Assembly: GCF_023635005.1 (NCBI RefSeq)
Contig: NZ_JAMLJM010000001.1
Coordinates: forward strand, 310,001-374,000
DNA from: Flavobacterium luminosum
GTDB lineage: Bacteria; Bacteroidota; Bacteroidia; Flavobacteriales; Flavobacteriaceae
DNA: 64,000 nt
Direction of reading: 5' to 3'
This document shows positions 26,030 to 35,349 of the stretch, one piece after another. Numbering within the stretch: the first letter of the stretch is position 1; each line of letters opens with the position of its first letter. Made by a program: the position numbers and the translations under genes. The notes under the pieces are model-generated. The model was not told where the DNA came from. It worked only from the letters and a program-made list of their open reading frames with translations, and did no database searches.

Positions 26030-27385
26030 ATGCTAAACTTATCTAAAAATAACAAACCCAATTACACTCGTTTAGAGCAATACTCAACGATTCAATCTCT
26101 CGTCTCTAGACCTCATTACAAAGTTTTGAACAAAATACTTATTGGCTTTTTAATTGTTGTTGTGTTGTTTCTATTTTTACCTTGGACACAAAATATTACT
26201 GGTCAAGGCAATGTAACTACATTAATGCCTAATCAAAGACCACAAACCATTCAATCATTAATTTCCGGAAGAATAGAGAAATGGTATGTTCGTGAAGGTG
26301 ATTTTGTGAAAAAGGGAGATACCATTTTATTTATTTCCGAGATCAAAGAGGATTATCTAGATCCAAATCTAGTAGAAAATACAAAGGCACAACTTACTGC
26401 CAAACAACAATCGGTAGAATCTTATGGCGGAAAAGTAAATTCATTATCAGAACAAATTGGCGCTATTGAAAGGGAACGTAGACTGAAATTTGAACAAGCT
26501 AAAAACAAAGTAAAACAATCGTACTTAAAAATTACGAGCGATAGTATGGATTTAGCTGCCGTTGAAACCCAATTAAAAATTGCAAAAACACAGTTTAATC
26601 GTACGGTTCAATTAAATAAGGAAGGGTTAAAACCGCTTACAGACGTAGAAGAAAAAAGATTAAAACTACAAGAAGTGGAGGCTAAAATCATTACACAAGA
26701 AAATAAATTATTAGCCAGTAAAAACGAATTAATTAATTCCAAAGTTGAACTGAACCGAATTAATGCTGAATATACAGAAAAAGTATCAAAAGCTCGCAGT
26801 GATCAATTTACAGCCTTGAGTAGCCAATATGATACAGAAGCACAAGTAAATAAACTAAAAAATCAATACACTAATTACAAAATTAGGAATGGGATGTATT
26901 ATATCACGGCGCCTCAAGATGGCTATGTGAACCGTGCACTGCAATCTGGTATTGGAGAAAACATTAAGGAAGGAACCGCCATTGTAAGCATTATGCCTTC
27001 AAAATATCAATTGGCCGTTGAAACTTATGTATCTCCCATGGATTTCCCGTTGATTCAAAAAGGGGAACGCGTTCGTGTTTGGTTTGATGGATGGCCAACA
27101 ATCGTTTTTTCAGGCTGGCCAGGCTTATCTTACGGAACGTATGGTGGTAAAATTGTAGCCATTGAAAATTTCATTAGCGACAATGGTAAGTATCGTGTTT
27201 TAATTGCCCCAGATGAAAAGGAAGAAAATTGGCCAAAACAATTAAGTATTGGTTCAGGAGCACAAACCATAGCCTTATTAGAAAATGTTCCTATTTGGTA
27301 TGAAATATGGCGAACCTTAAATGGTTTCCCTCCTAATTATTATCAATCAAAAACAGAGAAAAATGCTACAAAGGAGAAAAAATAA
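26030..27385 (+). CDS. HlyD family membrane-fusion protein
   Basis: 451 residues. A single transmembrane helix near the N-terminus (ILIGFLIVVVLFLFLPW, about 38-54) anchors the protein. A lipoyl-like half-motif follows (SGRIEKWYVREGDFVKKGD), then a long coiled coil (about 115-290), the returning lipoyl half (YYITAPQDGYVNRALQSG) and a beta-barrel part (VRVWFDGWPTIVF). It would bridge the ABC exporter and the TolC protein in the periplasm. It starts 4 bp after the ABC gene and overlaps the TolC gene by 23 bp, so the operon is tightly coupled. Confidence 0.9.
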   Translation: MLNLSKNNKPNYTRLEQYSTIQSLVSRPHYKVLNKILIGFLIVVVLFLFLPWTQNITGQGNVTTLMPNQRPQTIQSLISGRIEKWYVREGDFVKKGDTILFISEIKEDYLDPNLVENTKAQLTAKQQSVESYGGKVNSLSEQIGAIERERRLKFEQAKNKVKQSYLKITSDSMDLAAVETQLKIAKTQFNRTVQLNKEGLKPLTDVEEKRLKLQEVEAKIITQENKLLASKNELINSKVELNRINAEYTEKVSKARSDQFTALSSQYDTEAQVNKLKNQYTNYKIRNGMYYITAPQDGYVNRALQSGIGENIKEGTAIVSIMPSKYQLAVETYVSPMDFPLIQKGERVRVWFDGWPTIVFSGWPGLSYGTYGGKIVAIENFISDNGKYRVLIAPDEKEENWPKQLSIGSGAQTIALLENVPIWYEIWRTLNGFPPNYYQSKTEKNATKEKK

Positions 27386-28769
27386 CAACCTATTCAAAAT
27401 GGTTATTCTACTGTGCTTTTTCAGTTTCAATTTAGAGGCACAAAATAATGAATTTACCTATGCAGAATATTTGGGTTTTGTTAAACGATTCCACCCTATT
27501 GCCAAAATGGCCGACTTAGAAATAAGTCAAGCGCAAGCCAATTTATTACAAGCCAGAGGTGCTTTCGATCCAAAAATTGAAGCCGATTTTAGCAAAAAAG
27601 AATATCAGAACAAAGAATATTTTTCAGTATTTAATGGAAGTTTTAAGATTCCTACTTGGTATGGAATCGAATTAAAAGCTGCTTTTGAAAATAACGAAGG
27701 CTATTATTTAAATCCGCAAAACACGGTCCCTTCTAATGGACTAACAGCTGTAGGCATATCAATTCCTGTTTTACAAGGATTAGTGATCAACCAACGTATG
27801 GCCGATCTTAGAAAAGCAAAATCACAAATTAAGTTGAGTCAAGCCGAACGAAGATTACAAGCGGTGCAAATTATGTATGATGCTTCCATAGCTTATTTTA
27901 ATTGGAAAAAAAACTATGAGGAAGTACGTTTGTATGAAAATTATGTTGCCAATGCTTCCATCCGTTTAAAGGGAATTCAAACCTTAATTGAACAAGGAGA
28001 CAAACCCGCTATTGACAGTATTGAAGCAGGAATTACATTGAAAAACAGGCAACTCAGCTTGGAAGAATCGCGCTTTAAATTACTGAAAGCTAAATTAGAA
28101 CTTTCTAATTTTTTGTGGACGAATGATAATTTACCGCTAGAATTGGAAGACAATTTAATTCCAGAAGAAAATTTAGAGCAATCCATAGGGTTGACACTGA
28201 AAACCAATATCTTACAAACTGAAACATTTTCTGTCGCAACACACCCAAAAATAAATGCGCTAGAAACTAAAATTGAAATGCTAAATATTGATCGAAAATT
28301 AAAAGCCAATATGCTACTACCTAAGCTTGATGTGGGGTATTCCTATATTTCAGAACCGGATGCTTTTTCAAATTATCGGTTTGAAGATTATAAATTTGGC
28401 ATCAATGCGTATTTCCCCATTTTCTTAAGAAAAGAACGGGGCGCTTTGAAATTAGCACAACAAAAAATAAAAGTTCAAGAGCTGACTTTAGAGCTAGAAA
28501 AAAAACAATTGAAAAATAAAGTTACAGCCCAACAAAATGAAATCCAAACTATTTCGAAGCAAAAGGGCATCATAACAAGCTTAGTCAATGACAATGAAAA
28601 GCTAGTACAAGCCGAAGAGCGATTATTTGGCGCTGGGGAAAGTTCACTTTTTTTAATTAATACCCGTGAGAATAATTTGGTTAGCGCCAAACTTTCTCGC
28701 ATAAACATAGATAATCGATTTTATCTTTCCCATGCCGAACTCTTTAAAACAATTGCAAATCCTGAATAA
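27363..28769 (+). CDS. TolC family outer-membrane efflux protein
   Basis: 468 residues from the ATG at 27363; the earlier in-frame start lies deeper inside the hlyD-like gene and gives no better signal. The signal peptide is basic then hydrophobic (KMVILLCFFSFNLEAQ). Repeated long amphipathic helices (LEISQAQANLLQARG, LRKAKSQIKLSQAERRLQA, LKLAQQKIKVQELTLELE) and short strands match the alpha-barrel/beta-barrel fold. It would provide the outer-membrane channel for the exporter encoded upstream. A hairpin terminator follows at 28777-28808. Confidence 0.9.
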   Translation: MLQRRKNNNLFKMVILLCFFSFNLEAQNNEFTYAEYLGFVKRFHPIAKMADLEISQAQANLLQARGAFDPKIEADFSKKEYQNKEYFSVFNGSFKIPTWYGIELKAAFENNEGYYLNPQNTVPSNGLTAVGISIPVLQGLVINQRMADLRKAKSQIKLSQAERRLQAVQIMYDASIAYFNWKKNYEEVRLYENYVANASIRLKGIQTLIEQGDKPAIDSIEAGITLKNRQLSLEESRFKLLKAKLELSNFLWTNDNLPLELEDNLIPEENLEQSIGLTLKTNILQTETFSVATHPKINALETKIEMLNIDRKLKANMLLPKLDVGYSYISEPDAFSNYRFEDYKFGINAYFPIFLRKERGALKLAQQKIKVQELTLELEKKQLKNKVTAQQNEIQTISKQKGIITSLVNDNEKLVQAEERLFGAGESSLFLINTRENNLVSAKLSRINIDNRFYLSHAELFKTIANPE

Positions 28770-28776
28770 TACAACG

Positions 28777-28808
28777 CTCCTGTTTCTCCTGAAACGGGAG
28801 TTTTATTT
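28777..28808 (+). terminator. Terminator of the type I export operon
   Basis: A 10-bp stem with one G-T pair (28777-28786 with 28791-28800, CTCCTGTTTC / GAAACGGGAG) followed by TTTTATTTT. Confidence 0.8.
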
Positions 28809-28850
28809 TGATTCAACATTTTTCGTACTTTTGCAGCAGAAATTTCGGTT

Positions 28851-29669
28851 ATGATTATAATTAAAACAAGAGAAGAAATTGAATTAATGCGTGAAAGCGC
28901 GTTGGTTGTTTCTAAAACATTAGGAATGCTTGCTTCAGAAGTAAAACCAGGCGTAACTACCTTATATTTAGACAAATTAGCAGAAGAATTCATAAGAGAC
29001 CACGGTGCTGAACCTGCTTTTTTAGGAATGTATGGCTTTCCTAATTCTCTGTGCATGAGTCCTAATTCTCAAGTAGTTCATGGAATACCTAATGATAAAC
29101 CATTAGAAAGTGGAGATATTATTTCTGTAGATTGTGGAGCTCTTAAAAATGGTTACTACGGAGACCATGCCTACACGTTTGAAGTAGGAGAAGTAAACGA
29201 AGCTACTAAAAAACTTCTAAAAGTTACCAAAGAATCCTTATATGTGGGAATCCGAGAATTAAAAGCCGGAAACCGCACAGAAGATGTAGGATATGCTATT
29301 CAAAAATACTGTGAAGGACATGGTTACGGAGTAGTACGTGAACTAGTTGGACACGGAATCGGAACCAAAATGCATGAAGCACCAGAAATGCCTAATTACG
29401 GAAAAAGAGGCCGAGGCAAATTACTTCAGGAAGGAATGGTTGTGGCTATAGAACCTATGATTAATTTGGGTACTAAAAATATCAAGCAACATAAAGATGG
29501 CTGGACTATCACCACTGCCGACGGAAAACCTTCGGCGCACTTTGAGCATGATGTAGCAATCATAGACGGAAAGCCAGAATTGTTATCGACGTTCGCATAT
29601 ATTTATAAAGCTTTAGGCATTACTTCTAACGAAGAGGATGAATTTAGAAAACAACCTTTAGTACTGTAA
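28851..29669 (+). CDS. map: Type I methionine aminopeptidase
   Basis: 272 residues. It removes the initiator methionine from nascent proteins. The metal ligands lie in SVDCGALKNGYYGDHAYTF, ELVGHGIGTKMHEAPEMPNYG, GMVVAIEPM and AHFEHDVAI (Asp, Asp, His, Glu, Glu). The length and short N-terminus fit the bacterial type I enzyme. A TACTTTTG box at 28826-28833 gives a leader of about 13-15 nt. The stop overlaps the next start (TAATG at 29667-29671), so the methyltransferase gene downstream is translationally coupled. The usual ribosomal-operon context of map is absent here. Confidence 0.96.
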   Translation: MIIIKTREEIELMRESALVVSKTLGMLASEVKPGVTTLYLDKLAEEFIRDHGAEPAFLGMYGFPNSLCMSPNSQVVHGIPNDKPLESGDIISVDCGALKNGYYGDHAYTFEVGEVNEATKKLLKVTKESLYVGIRELKAGNRTEDVGYAIQKYCEGHGYGVVRELVGHGIGTKMHEAPEMPNYGKRGRGKLLQEGMVVAIEPMINLGTKNIKQHKDGWTITTADGKPSAHFEHDVAIIDGKPELLSTFAYIYKALGITSNEEDEFRKQPLVL

Positions 29670-30439
29670 TGAAGTCATTGTTTAAATTCGTATTAAATAC
29701 CATACCGCGTCCAATACTGATTCGTTTGAGTATTGTGGTTCGTCCCATATTAGCTATTGTCTTAAAAGGGAACCGATTTACAGATCCTATTGACGGGAAA
29801 AGTTTTCGGATGTTTTTACCTTATGGTTACGGAAACCAAAGAAACAATGTTTTATCCCCAAGCACACTATCCTTGGAGAGACACCGTCTGCTTTGGTTGT
29901 ACCTTCAAAATGAAACCGACTTTTTTACCTCATCAACAAAAAAGAAAGTCCTTCATTTTGCTCCAGAACAAGAATTTTACAAACGTTTTAAGAAACAAAC
30001 AAATCTCGAGTATACAACTACCGATTTACTGTCTCCTTTAGCGGATGTAAAAGCAGATATATGTAATTTGCCTTTTGAAGACAATTCGTATGACATCATA
30101 TTGTGCAATCATGTTTTAGAGCATATTCCTGATGACACCAAAGCAATGCAAGAATTGTATCGTGTTTTAAAACCGGGTGGTTGGGGTATTTTCCAAATTC
30201 CGCAAGATTTAAACCGAGCTACTACCTTTACAGATGACAGTATTACCGATCCTAAAGAACGCGCCAAAATTTTTGGTCAATATGATCACGTTCGAGTTTA
30301 CGGAAGAGATTATTTTGACAAATTAAGAAGCATAGGATTTAGAGTTGTAGAAGAAGATTATACACGTAAAATCTCGGCAGAATTAGTTACAAAATATTGT
30401 TTGGCTCCGGGTGAAATTATACCGGTTTGTTACAAATAA
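29669..30439 (+). CDS. Class I SAM-dependent methyltransferase
   Basis: 256 residues. The N-terminal 35 residues are hydrophobic and basic (IPRPILIRLSIVVRPILAIVL), which suggests membrane association. The methyltransferase core has an unusual motif I (VLHFAPEQEFYKRF) instead of the glycine-rich form, then ICNLPFEDNSYDIILCNHVLEH and RVLKPGGWGIFQIP (type 11 methyltransferase motifs). Substrate unknown. It is translationally coupled to map but has no obvious functional link to it. A strong terminator follows at 30445-30477. Confidence 0.82.
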   Translation: MKSLFKFVLNTIPRPILIRLSIVVRPILAIVLKGNRFTDPIDGKSFRMFLPYGYGNQRNNVLSPSTLSLERHRLLWLYLQNETDFFTSSTKKKVLHFAPEQEFYKRFKKQTNLEYTTTDLLSPLADVKADICNLPFEDNSYDIILCNHVLEHIPDDTKAMQELYRVLKPGGWGIFQIPQDLNRATTFTDDSITDPKERAKIFGQYDHVRVYGRDYFDKLRSIGFRVVEEDYTRKISAELVTKYCLAPGEIIPVCYK

Positions 30440-30444
30440 ACCAC

Positions 30445-30477
30445 AAAAAAACTCCTGATTTCTCAGGAGTTTTTTTT
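30445..30477. terminator. Bidirectional terminator between the methyltransferase and M16 genes
   Basis: Stem ACTCCTGA / TCAGGAGT (30451-30458 with 30463-30470), extended by an A-run and a T-run on either side, between convergent genes. Confidence 0.85.
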
Positions 30478-30492
30478 ATGAATTTAACTTTA

Positions 30493-33306
30493 CTATTTTG
30501 ACCCTTCTTCAGGCATCAACATTGCAATAATCTTATCCTTAGTTAAATATTTTTTAGCAACTTCTTGAATCTCTTTTGCTGTTAAAGCATTCACCTTAGC
30601 TTCAAAAGCTAACACTTCTTCTGCTTTTGCATTATTCATATAAGCTCTTGTAAAGTTACTTAACCAGAATTTGTTTTCTTTAGATTCTTTCTTAAAGTCA
30701 AGGATCTCTCCTTCTTTAAATTTCACTAAATCTTTTTCTTCAGGACCGTTATCAATTAGTTTTTGTAATTCCGCTAAGGCAGAAGCCGTCAACTTTTCTG
30801 CATTTTCTGGACCACAAGGGAAAGAAATACTGAAATTATACGAACCGTAAGGCACTTTATTCATACTTCCTCTAGCACCAACACCATAAACTCCACTCTC
30901 ATTTTCACGAAGCTGCTCAATCAATTTAATCGTCAACACTTCACCGGCCGCTTGAAGAGCCAATGCTTCTTTAGGAGAATACGTTGCATCACCGTAAAAC
31001 AAAATATTTACAGTACTTTTTGGATCTTTACCTTTATTAACAACTTTTTTGTGTGATCCTTTAATACTTCTATAACCTAAATCTTTAAATGTTTCTTTTT
31101 TTGATTGCGATGGTAATGAAGCAATGTATTTAACTGCAAGTTCTTCCATTACTTTTTCATCAACATTACCTACGAAGAAAAATTCAAAATCACCTGCATT
31201 AGCAAAACGCTCTTTGAATTTGTCATAAGCTAGTTTGTAATCGGTTTCAGACCAAGTTTTTTCAGTTGGAATAATACCGTTAAATCTAGGATTTTCTTTA
31301 GCTAAGAACGATTGTAGTTCTTGTTGAAAATAAAAGGCAGGTTGCGATGTTAAATTTTTATAGAAAGAGGTCTGTTTCTGTTTGAAAGCTTCAAAAGATT
31401 CCTGATCAAAGTTTAATGCGGTAAAATAAGCATGTGTCATTTGGAACAAATACTCTAAATCTTTTGGCGTAGCACTTCCTCTTAATCCTTCAGAGGCATT
31501 GCTAATATAAGGATTTACAGATGCCATTTTACCTGTCATGAATTTATTAATGTCATTCAATTTTAATCCAGAAAATCCTGCTTCCGTTAATGCGCCATTA
31601 GCAAATTGTACTTTTTTGAAATCTGCATCAGAATACAAGTTACTACCACCAAAACTCAATGCTTCAAAAACAATTTCATCATTTTTAAAATCGGTTTTCT
31701 TGAAAGTAACCTTTGCTCCATTAGACAAGATTAATGTAGTTGCACCTAACTTCTCATTTCGCTCTTTTTTGGCTACTTTTCCTGGAGTTGGAATCGTTTT
31801 TAAGAGTCCTTTTGCTACTACTTTATCTTCATAGGCTTTAATGTTAGCATCAACTTTAATTGCTTCTAACACTTCAGCTTCTGTAGGTTTTTTCAATCCT
31901 TCTTTTTCCGGACCGGTAAGAAGAATAACTCGGTTTTCTTCTTTAATAAAATCTTTCATAAAAGCATTTACCTCTTCTAATGTAATCGTAGGCAATACTT
32001 TTTTAACCGTCTGATAGGTCCACTCGATGCCAGGAGCCGGTTCGTTCTCTAAGAAATGTGACTGGTATTCTCCCACAAATCTGTCGGAATTCGTCTTATT
32101 TCTATCGTTGTACATTTTTTCTACATTGGCTAAAAACTCAGTTTTTGCACGGTCTAATTCTGATGAAGTAAAACCAAACTTACGAGCTCTTTCATTTTCT
32201 GTAGCCAACACTTTTAACCCTTGTAATTGCTTGTCCTCTTGAGTCATAGCAACCGACTGGAATGCTTCTTTATATCTTGACCAAGTAGAACCATGGTAAG
32301 AATATCCATAAGTAAATGGCGGCGTTGCTGAATTCGTTAACTCTTCAAAACGAGCATTAATCATTGAGGTAAAAAGATTATCGATAAGATATTCTTTAAA
32401 ATCAGCTACTTTTTTCATGACTTTTGGAGTATCCAAATCTTTGTACATTAATTGTACTTGTGTAGAAGTGGCTTCTTTATCACTTTCGATAGCTACAAAA
32501 GTTTCTTTGTGATTAGGTACCTCATAAATTTTTCTCTCTCTTTCATTAGTAGGATTCGAATAACCGGAAAAATGATTTATAATTTTTTTCTCCATTTCTT
32601 CCACATCGATATCACCTACCACAATCACGCTCATTAAATTAGGACGATACCAATCTTTATAAAAACGAATTAATGCTTCGTGTTTGAATTTTTCTAAAAT
32701 TTCTTTCTGACCAATAGGCAAACGGTTAGCATAATGAGAATTATGCATTACCTTAGGTAAAAATCTTCCCATCATTCTCTTCTGAGCTCCCAATCCTAAA
32801 CGGTACTCTTCTAAAACTACCCCTCTTTCTTTGTCAATTTCTTCAGGAGTCAGAACTGCATTAAAAGCCCAATCTTCTAAGATTTGGAACCCTTTTTCTA
32901 GTTTTTCAGGATTATCCGATGGAATAGGCAAGAAATAAACCGTTTCATCAAAACTAGTATAGGCGTTCAAGTGTTGACCAAATTTCACCCCAATACTTTG
33001 TAAATAATCAATCAACTGATTTTTTGGAAAGTTTTTAGTTCCGTTGAAACACATGTGCTCCATGAAGTGAGCCAATCCTTGCTGATCGTCATCTTCAAGA
33101 ATTGAACCTGCGTTTACTACCAAACGTAAATCTACTTTTTTCTCTGGTTTGGCATTTTTCTTGATGTAATAGGTTAAGCCATTTTTTAATTTTCCTGTTT
33201 TTACGGAGGCATCAAAAGGAATGTCTTGTGACAAATCGACTTCCTGTGCAAAAGCAAAACCGGAAAACAATAAAAACCCTAAGGTGATTGTTTTAAAGTT
33301 ATTCAT
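30493..33306 (-). CDS. M16 family zinc peptidase (pitrilysin/insulinase type, two-domain)
   Basis: 937 residues with a signal peptide (MNNFKTITLGFLLFSGFAFAQ). The inverted zinc motif HxxEH is at 80-84 (HFMEH), in GLAHFMEHMCFNGTKNFPKN. A second M16-like half in the C-terminal part lacks this motif and ends with the QLRENESGVYGVGARG region typical of inactive M16 C-domains. It probably degrades peptides in the periplasm. It is a single gene with no same-strand partner nearby. Confidence 0.92.
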   Translation of the reverse strand: MNNFKTITLGFLLFSGFAFAQEVDLSQDIPFDASVKTGKLKNGLTYYIKKNAKPEKKVDLRLVVNAGSILEDDDQQGLAHFMEHMCFNGTKNFPKNQLIDYLQSIGVKFGQHLNAYTSFDETVYFLPIPSDNPEKLEKGFQILEDWAFNAVLTPEEIDKERGVVLEEYRLGLGAQKRMMGRFLPKVMHNSHYANRLPIGQKEILEKFKHEALIRFYKDWYRPNLMSVIVVGDIDVEEMEKKIINHFSGYSNPTNERERKIYEVPNHKETFVAIESDKEATSTQVQLMYKDLDTPKVMKKVADFKEYLIDNLFTSMINARFEELTNSATPPFTYGYSYHGSTWSRYKEAFQSVAMTQEDKQLQGLKVLATENERARKFGFTSSELDRAKTEFLANVEKMYNDRNKTNSDRFVGEYQSHFLENEPAPGIEWTYQTVKKVLPTITLEEVNAFMKDFIKEENRVILLTGPEKEGLKKPTEAEVLEAIKVDANIKAYEDKVVAKGLLKTIPTPGKVAKKERNEKLGATTLILSNGAKVTFKKTDFKNDEIVFEALSFGGSNLYSDADFKKVQFANGALTEAGFSGLKLNDINKFMTGKMASVNPYISNASEGLRGSATPKDLEYLFQMTHAYFTALNFDQESFEAFKQKQTSFYKNLTSQPAFYFQQELQSFLAKENPRFNGIIPTEKTWSETDYKLAYDKFKERFANAGDFEFFFVGNVDEKVMEELAVKYIASLPSQSKKETFKDLGYRSIKGSHKKVVNKGKDPKSTVNILFYGDATYSPKEALALQAAGEVLTIKLIEQLRENESGVYGVGARGSMNKVPYGSYNFSISFPCGPENAEKLTASALAELQKLIDNGPEEKDLVKFKEGEILDFKKESKENKFWLSNFTRAYMNNAKAEEVLAFEAKVNALTAKEIQEVAKKYLTKDKIIAMLMPEEGSK

Positions 33307-33449
33307 ATCGTTTATTTAATTTTTGTAAAACTATAAACTAAAGTATATTTGATAAAGTTTTTTTTAAGAAATTTAACACGAAAATTTAAAAATGTTAGGT
33401 TTAGAGAAAAAACAACCTTTTTTAATTCCGTTTTTTTACACTCAATAAG

Positions 33450-34700
33450 ATGATCTCAAAGAAATATATAGTGTTTTTTCTGTTCCTAATCCCTTTTTTA
33501 GTGAAGGGACAAGCTGTCGAAGAAACCGCTCCACCCTTTAATATCAAAACGGTGACTTTCACCCAAAACGGAACCAATGCATTTCCTTTTTTTAAATTAG
33601 GAGACTCCTTCCAATTGAGTTTTGATGATTTATATGGAAATGAGGAAGATTATTTTTTCTCCATCACTCATCACAATTACAATTGGGAACCCTCAGAATT
33701 ATCTAAAGCCGAATACCTTTCGGGAACTGACAATCAAAGAGTTCAAGATTACGAGAATTCATTTAACACACTACAATTGTATTCTCATTACCGATTACAA
33801 TTTCCAAACAATTTTTTCAGAATCATCAAAAGCGGCAATTACCTTGTTTCGGTATACAACGATAAAGGAGTAGTTTTTTCAAAGAAATTTATTATCTACG
33901 AGGATCTAACGGAAGTGCCGGTACAAATAAAACGTTCAAGAAATGTTTCTGATATTAAGGAAAAACAAAATGTAGATTTCGCAGTAAAATCGCAGCAGAT
34001 TCTTTTCCAAAATCCCAACCAAAATGTTAAAGTAGTTTTATTTCAGAATGGAAAATGGAACAACCGTATTGCAGATATCAAACCACAGTATAACATTGGA
34101 AATGATCTGATTTATAAGTATAACAGCGAAACACAATTTTTTGCTGGAAATGAATACTTAAATTTTGACAACAAAGAAATTCGAGTACCTACCAATACCA
34201 TTCTAAGAGTAGATGCCAGCAATGGTTTATATAGTGCTTATTTGTATACTGACTCTGCCAGAAAAAACAAAGGATATACATTTTTTCCAGACATTAATGG
34301 TGGATTTATAAATCGAAATCTGATTGCCCAAAATAGCCAAGTCGAAGCCGATTATGCATGGGTTTATTTTAGTCTTTTTGCTCCGGAATATCCTGCAAAA
34401 GCAAACATTTATGTTACCGGAATGTTCAACAATTATCTGTTAACGGACGATAATAAAATGGACTACAACAAAGAAAAAGGTGTTTTTGAAAAAGCTATCT
34501 TGATTAAACAAGGATTTAACAATTACTGCTACACTTTATTGGACAATCAAAATAAATTAGACGAGAAAAACGCCATCGACGGCAATTATTTTGAAACCGA
34601 AAACATTTATAATGTCTTGGTATATTACCGAGCCAATGGAGAACGTTACGATAGAGTTATTGGCAAAGGAGAAGCTTCTTCCGTTAATATTATCAATTAA
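33450..34700 (+). CDS. Type IX secretion system plug protein (DUF5103)
   Basis: 416 residues with a signal peptide (MISKKYIVFFLFLIPFLVKGQ). The segments PPFNIKTVTFTQNG, ITHHNYNWEPSELSKAEYL, LYSHYRLQFPN and the C-terminal YYRANGERYDRVIG are those of the DUF5103 family. A member of that family was found to plug the periplasmic face of the SprA translocon in the type IX secretion system. The presence of such a gene supports a working type IX system in this organism; other components are outside the window. Fold and role come from family knowledge, not from catalytic residues. Confidence 0.88.
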   Translation: MISKKYIVFFLFLIPFLVKGQAVEETAPPFNIKTVTFTQNGTNAFPFFKLGDSFQLSFDDLYGNEEDYFFSITHHNYNWEPSELSKAEYLSGTDNQRVQDYENSFNTLQLYSHYRLQFPNNFFRIIKSGNYLVSVYNDKGVVFSKKFIIYEDLTEVPVQIKRSRNVSDIKEKQNVDFAVKSQQILFQNPNQNVKVVLFQNGKWNNRIADIKPQYNIGNDLIYKYNSETQFFAGNEYLNFDNKEIRVPTNTILRVDASNGLYSAYLYTDSARKNKGYTFFPDINGGFINRNLIAQNSQVEADYAWVYFSLFAPEYPAKANIYVTGMFNNYLLTDDNKMDYNKEKGVFEKAILIKQGFNNYCYTLLDNQNKLDEKNAIDGNYFETENIYNVLVYYRANGERYDRVIGKGEASSVNIIN

Positions 34701-34774
34701 AATTTAACAACTTTATAAAACTTTCGTCTTTATAATTTTTCTAACTTTGTAGAAAGATACAGCTATTTAAAAGT

Positions 34775-35161
34775 ATGGTAACTCAAATTACACAAGGTAT
34801 AAAAATTTCTGTCATGACAACTTTTGAAGGAACTTACTTCAAGAATCACGCCATGCATTTTGCCTTCAGTTATCATATCACTATTGAAAATCACAGTAAA
34901 GATTCAGTACAACTGATGGCACGTCACTGGGAAATTTTCGATGCTTTAAATGATCTTGAAACAGTAGATGGTGAAGGAGTAGTTGGTAAAAAACCTGTTT
35001 TAAAACCTGGTGAAATCTACACCTACAGTTCTGGTTGTTTACTAAGAGCCCCTTTTGGCACAATGCAAGGTTATTTTACTATGATCAATTTCACTTCAAC
35101 TAAATCTTTCGAGGTGATTATCCCTCCTTTTAAATTAAGTGCTCCATTTGCATTAAATTAA
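34775..35161 (+). CDS. apaG: ApaG family protein
   Basis: 128 residues, the standard ApaG size, with a fibronectin-III-like beta sandwich. Recognisable parts are YHITIENHSKDSVQLMARHWEI, GVVGKKPVLKPGEIYTYSSG and GTMQGYFTM. Family members bind Co or Mg ions or diphosphate compounds; the exact biochemical role is unsettled. A TAACTTTG -7 box lies at 34742-34749. It lies between the type IX plug gene and pruA on the same strand, probably as its own unit. Confidence 0.93.
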   Translation: MVTQITQGIKISVMTTFEGTYFKNHAMHFAFSYHITIENHSKDSVQLMARHWEIFDALNDLETVDGEGVVGKKPVLKPGEIYTYSSGCLLRAPFGTMQGYFTMINFTSTKSFEVIIPPFKLSAPFALN

Positions 35162-35295
35162 AAATTTAGTTTAACAACACGCCGTCCACCTATATTTACA
35201 AAAGATTTTTCTGATTGTTTTTTGCCTCAAATTTGATTAAAATTTCGATTGAGAAAAGCTTTCTTTTTCACTCTAATCTTATAGAAAAAACTTCG

Positions 35296-35303
35296 TACTT
35301 TTG
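35296..35303 (+). promoter_or_regulatory. -7 box of the pruA gene
   Basis: TACTTTTG matches TAnnTTTG; it lies 46 nt before the ATG at 35350. Confidence 0.45.
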
Positions 35304-35349
35304 TAACTAACTTTTTAAAGCGTAGTCTAACTAATTAACAAAAATAAAG

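Noticed and set aside
27977..28309. Antisense frame of 110 codons inside the TolC gene
   Set aside because: It is a shadow of the TolC helices with no independent support.
28721..29056. Minus-strand frame of 111 codons across the TolC end and the map start
   Set aside because: It covers the TolC terminator and the map start on the opposite strand and shows no domain.
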